A DNA stretch of 64,000 nt from Garcia nutans (Eukaryota; Streptophyta; Magnoliopsida; Malpighiales; Euphorbiaceae), in assembly GCA_947685225.1 (NCBI GenBank), contig CANTUV010000033.1, positions 56,025,001 to 56,089,000 on the forward strand, given 5' to 3'. The notes under the pieces were generated by a model. That model was not told where the DNA came from and did no database searches. It was given only the letters and a program-made list of their open reading frames with translations. Both the position numbers and the translations under genes were made by a program. This document shows, one piece after another, positions 61,409 through 64,000 of this stretch; position 1 is the first letter of the stretch; each line of letters begins with the position of its first letter.

Positions 61409-63304
61409 GTGAATTACCAAAACCATTTAATTTGAGGGTTCAAGGTTTATGTGGAATTTTTCCGGCTCTTGAATGCTTGTTTTAATTAGCGTTTTTATTT
61501 TAATAGATATTTTTTTTGACAATATCCACCTAACTAATCGTTGATTATTCTTTTTTTTTGAACCTTGTTGATTAGTCTTTGAATCTTTGATAGTGAAATA
61601 CTTCCTAATCAGAATCATAAGTTTGACTCTATTATTTAATTTGATCACAGTGCATTTATAATTATTTGTTGCGTCATTATTGATTTATCATTAAATGTAT
61701 TTGTACAATTATGATTTTTTTTTCAACAGTAAGCATAAAAGTCTACATAAACTGATGAGTTGAAATCCAATGTCACGGTACAGAGGTTATTGCCCTAATT
61801 TATAAACAGTTAAAAATAGTTTATAAACTTTAAATTTAAAAAGATATATATATATATTTAAATAATTTTATAAATATATAAATTTAAAAATAAAATAAAA
61901 AATCTTAGATTTATAAATTAAAAAATAAATTGAGTGAATCAATTTATTATTTTAATATTTATAAATTAATTTAACTAAATAATTTATAAATTATTTCTAT
62001 TTATTTTTTAGTCTTAATTGAATTACGTAATTTACTTATAATTTTATATAATTTTTAATTATTTTAACAATAATTATACTTATAAATTGTTTATTATTAA
62101 ATACATTAATTGCTTATTAATTATTTTTAAGTGTTATATCTATTTAAAATTTTAAATATTTATAATTTTATATTAATTTACAAACTACATACTTGAGACG
62201 TAAAAATTATTTTTTTTAGTTAGGTCAAACAATTTGCTTGTTAGAAAGGTAAATTAAGAGAAGAGCCAAAATTTATTTTTCTTAGAATAACAAATAGTTT
62301 GTCTATATAAAAAAAAAATACTTTGTGAAAAATATTAAAACAGCAGTTATTTTCTCATGATAATTATCAATTACAATTTTTTTTTTAATAAAAAGGAAAA
62401 AAAATCGTAGAATAGTTAGTACTGAATTTAAATAAATGATGATAGGATGAAATTTGGGGCCTAACTTTGGCCGAGGGACCGGTCCGTGTCTATTATTATC
62501 AATTACTGCAAAAGACAAGTGCATAACTGCATATAATATTTCAGTGAATGGTGAATATGTTTTTCAAGAGACTGGGTCTGAATCAGCTGCATCGTCATTT
62601 TAGACCACAATTTCTGTTTGTCAAAAAAAAATGATAATTTCCGTCTTAAAATTTTTATTTTTTCATCACAAATATTTTAATTATTTTATTATAAATTTAT
62701 TATAAATTATATAAAATTTATAAATTCGTAATAAATTTATAATATATTCATTACAAGCTCATTATATATTAATAAAAATATGATATTTTAATAAATATTT
62801 TATAAATTTTAATATTTTAATAATTAATTTATAAATATAATAAATTTTAAATTATTTTTATATTTTTGTCAAAAGCCTATTTACTAATCTCCCCCTCATG
62901 TTACATAATACAAGAAATTACTTCTTTTTTCTATTTTATTTATTTTTAGTGTCATCAAAATAGATTTTACTATTACAAGAAGATCAATTAAATATTAGAT
63001 AGCATAATTAATCTAGATTTTCATTTATAGATGATAAAATTTTTATGTGATTTATATTTTTTTTAAATAAATTTTATAAACTTTCAGCAAAATTATGTCA
63101 GTTAATAAAATTAATGGGGTTTATTATTATTAAAGAAATCACAGCACATATCATATTTATAAATCTCAAAGATTCTAAGATGTCCAAATAATTGATTACT
63201 TTGAATATCAGTGAAATTAAACAAAAAAAATAAAAGAATCAATTAGATCTAACATAGTTGATATCTTTTAAGTGTTTTGAGGACTTTTATCTCCCGCATC
63301 AATA

Positions 63305-63720
63305 AAATAATATATTTTTAAATAATATATTGATTGTAATATCACAATAAAATTATCATAACTTTATTATAAAATTTACTCAGTCGCTATTTTTATGTGA
63401 GTATTTTTATGTGTGTGTTTTTTTAAATAACATTAGATTGTATTATTATGTGATATCTTTTATTTTTAAATAACATTAGATTGTATTATTATGTGATATC
63501 TTTTAGGCTTTTTAGGTTTGACTTGGCTCGATAAGATGAGTTAAAGTGCAAAAGGGAGTCTGGAAATGAGTTTTGGCCTCTTATATTAGTAAATATATAT
63601 ATATATATATATATATTTAGAAATTATATTAATTAACATATTACAATAAAATTATCATAATTCAGTTATAAAATATGTGCAGTTACTACTCTTTATGTAT
63701 ATGTATTATTATTTGTTTTT
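63305..63720. repeat. Diverged ~300-bp direct repeats
   Basis: ACAATAAAATTATCATAA is found at about 63344-63361 and 63643-63660, followed in both by a related TTATAAAAT...CAGT...CTTTATGT stretch. Phrases like GATATCTTTTAAGTGTTTTGAGG, GATATCTTTTAGGCTTTTTAGG and TATATCTAGGCGTTTTGAGG recur nearby. This could be the remains of short LTR-type (TRIM-like) sequence, but no ends or primer site were fixed. A TA microsatellite (about 63590-63616) lies between the copies. Confidence 0.45.
63421..63506. repeat. 43-bp tandem duplication
   Basis: Two adjacent, essentially identical copies of a 43-base unit containing AAATAACATTAGATTG and TATTATTATGTGATATC. Confidence 0.9.
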
Positions 63721-64000
63721 TTTTTTAAATATATCTAGGCGTTTTGAGGGATTAGAGGATAGGATCGAGTTTAAAAATCTTCATGCATGGACCTAGTAAA
63801 CCAAATTAATATATATATATATATATGCTTTTGCATTTGGGAAATTCAAATTTTAAATTCACTAATATACAACAAAGATTCTAAAAGAAAAAAAAAATAT
63901 TAAGATTTGAATTCTTAAAATTGTTACATTTTAAAATATATATCCGATAATTGGATTACCATTTTCAGTAAAAATTATGATATAAAGTTAGAGAAATGGT

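Larger units (their letters stand above)
56686..64000. other. AT-rich gene-free region with transposon relics
   Basis: After the copy E promoter no protein-coding gene is recognised on either strand. It contains a short RNase-H-like relic (57370-57435), four Stowaway-like MITEs (58241-60434), a foldback element (60513-61408), a 43-bp duplication (63421-63506), diverged ~0.3-kb direct repeats (63305-63720) and TA microsatellites. The rest is AT-rich with nothing I can name. Confidence 0.65.

Noticed and set aside
62303..62524. 73-codon minus-strand frame near 62.4 kb
   Set aside because: Composition follows the AT-rich surroundings and there is no family resemblance.
1..64000. CRISPR array, bacterial operon or tRNA/rRNA genes
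   Set aside because: The direct repeats are too few, long and diverged for CRISPR. Genes are intron-rich plant genes, and I saw no tRNA box pattern or rRNA sequence.

Overview
This is a nuclear segment of a flowering-plant genome, most likely a core eudicot. It is AT-rich, its genes are split by many short GT-AG introns, it carries plant transposons, and all its gene products belong to plant families. I cannot name the species. Every gene recognised lies on the minus strand.

Layout: (1) 1-2286, the ectodomain and membrane segment of a leucine-rich-repeat receptor kinase, running off the left edge. (2) 2287-7839, a mostly empty AT-rich spacer with one Stowaway-like MITE. (3) 7840-26929, a complete 30-exon gene for PIR/SRA1, the CYFIP-type subunit of the SCAR/WAVE actin-nucleation complex. 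The reconstructed CDS is 3855 nt (1284 aa), with every exon junction in phase. One intron is U12-type AT-AC. Another holds a solo LTR that itself contains a truncated LINE. (4) 28440-35866, a complete 13-exon gene for pTAC3/PAP1 (894 aa), a PPR-SAP protein of the plastid transcription machinery, with one GC-AG intron. (5) 36806-37441, a two-exon single-domain (type-C, ARR22-like) response regulator, with a MITE just past its stop and about 1.8 kb of diverged ~0.5-kb tandem repeats upstream. (6) 39911-56685, five tandem GDSL esterase/lipase genes of the LTL1 group with the same five-exon plan. Four are intact and the fourth in order (50151-51683) is a pseudogene with several lesions. (7) 56686-64000, AT-rich and gene-free as far as I can see, with a run of Stowaway-like MITEs and a ~0.9-kb foldback element.

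The order PIR - pTAC3 - ARR22-like - LTL1-like recalls two Arabidopsis regions, At5g18410-At5g18430 and At3g04260-At3g04290 (locus numbers from memory). The window looks like an unfractionated version of an ancestral block. The genes do not form a pathway: they cover cell-surface signalling, actin nucleation, plastid transcription, phosphorelay and extracellular lipid hydrolysis. The local novelties are splice-site classes, nested insertions, repeat structures and tandem duplication with decay. I found no sign of a wholly new gene system.
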